A DNA stretch of 64,000 nt from SZUA-318 sp964412015 (GTDB lineage Bacteria > Gemmatimonadota > Gemmatimonadetes > Longimicrobiales > Gaopeijiaceae). Every line of letters begins with the position of its first letter. The first letter of the stretch is position 1. Below the pieces are notes generated by a model. That model had not been told where the DNA came from. It saw nothing but the letters and a program-made list of their open reading frames with translations, and made no database searches. The DNA lies in assembly GCA_964412015.1 (NCBI GenBank), contig CAYPMO010000009.1, positions 1-64,000 on the forward strand, written 5' to 3'. The translations under genes and the position numbers were made by a program. Positions 63,965-64,000 of this stretch are shown here, piece after piece.

Positions 63965-64000
63965 ATGACCACGAAGACGCGTGAGCCCGTAAGCGCGGCC
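63965..64000 (+). CDS. start of an unidentified gene running off the window
   Basis: ATG at 63965 follows AGGAGG by four bases and lies directly after the AT-rich promoter. Only 12 codons (Met-Thr-Thr-Lys-Thr-Arg-Glu-Pro...) are inside the window, so no family can be named. Confidence 0.6.
   Translation, partial: MTTKTREPVSAA

Overview
The window is GC-rich, densely coded bacterial chromosome. It has no rRNA, tRNA or CRISPR array that I can see. A SusC/SusD outer-membrane pair in a GC-rich background, many exported M16/M28 peptidases, two ECF sigma/anti-sigma pairs and a LytS/LytTR system suggest a Gram-negative lineage such as Gemmatimonadota. This is an inference from gene content, not a marker-gene placement. 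Stop/start overlaps (GTGA, ATGA, TGATG) are very common, so most gene groups look like tightly coupled operons.

Left part (1-14141): a truncated IS30-type transposase; a saccharopine-dehydrogenase-like oxidoreductase followed by an isoprenylcysteine methyltransferase-like membrane protein; a VIT/VWA exported protein coupled to an ECF sigma factor and its zinc-finger anti-sigma; an exported M28 peptidase; a STAS-like protein; a small exported protein coupled to a nitroreductase and an SRAP (YedK/HMCES) protein; and a minus-strand group of CoiA-like, ArsC/Spx-like and Ycf46-like AAA+ genes.

Middle part (14142-31346): a 0.6 kb non-coding leader, then susC-susD ending in a very strong hairpin, a small lipoprotein, an aminotransferase and an 8-TM protein. 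A minus-strand minor-pseudopilin operon (FimT/GspH, PilV, PilW, PilX-like) lies divergent from a LytTR response regulator and LytS-type kinase. The shared intergenic region holds two 12-mer direct repeats that resemble AlgR/LytTR sites. This arrangement mirrors AlgR/FimS control of minor pilins in Pseudomonas. gpmI and a TPR gene follow.

Right part (31382-64000): a ten-gene Mrp-type cation/proton antiporter operon with a split MrpA and three antiporter-like subunits; a four-gene M16 peptidase operon made of two active/inactive pairs, one exported and one apparently cytosolic; a NUDIX hydrolase; a second ECF sigma/anti-sigma pair; holA, a SPOR protein and a response regulator with a C-terminal membrane anchor; DUF302 and amidohydrolase genes divergent from a GNAT-nitrilase fusion (nucleophile Cys replaced by Ser) and an SLC12-like transporter; mutS, a TonB_C lipoprotein, ddl and a rhomboid protease; and an exported GH127-GH2 glycosidase pair. 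The right edge has an AT-rich promoter/operator in front of a gene that runs off the window.
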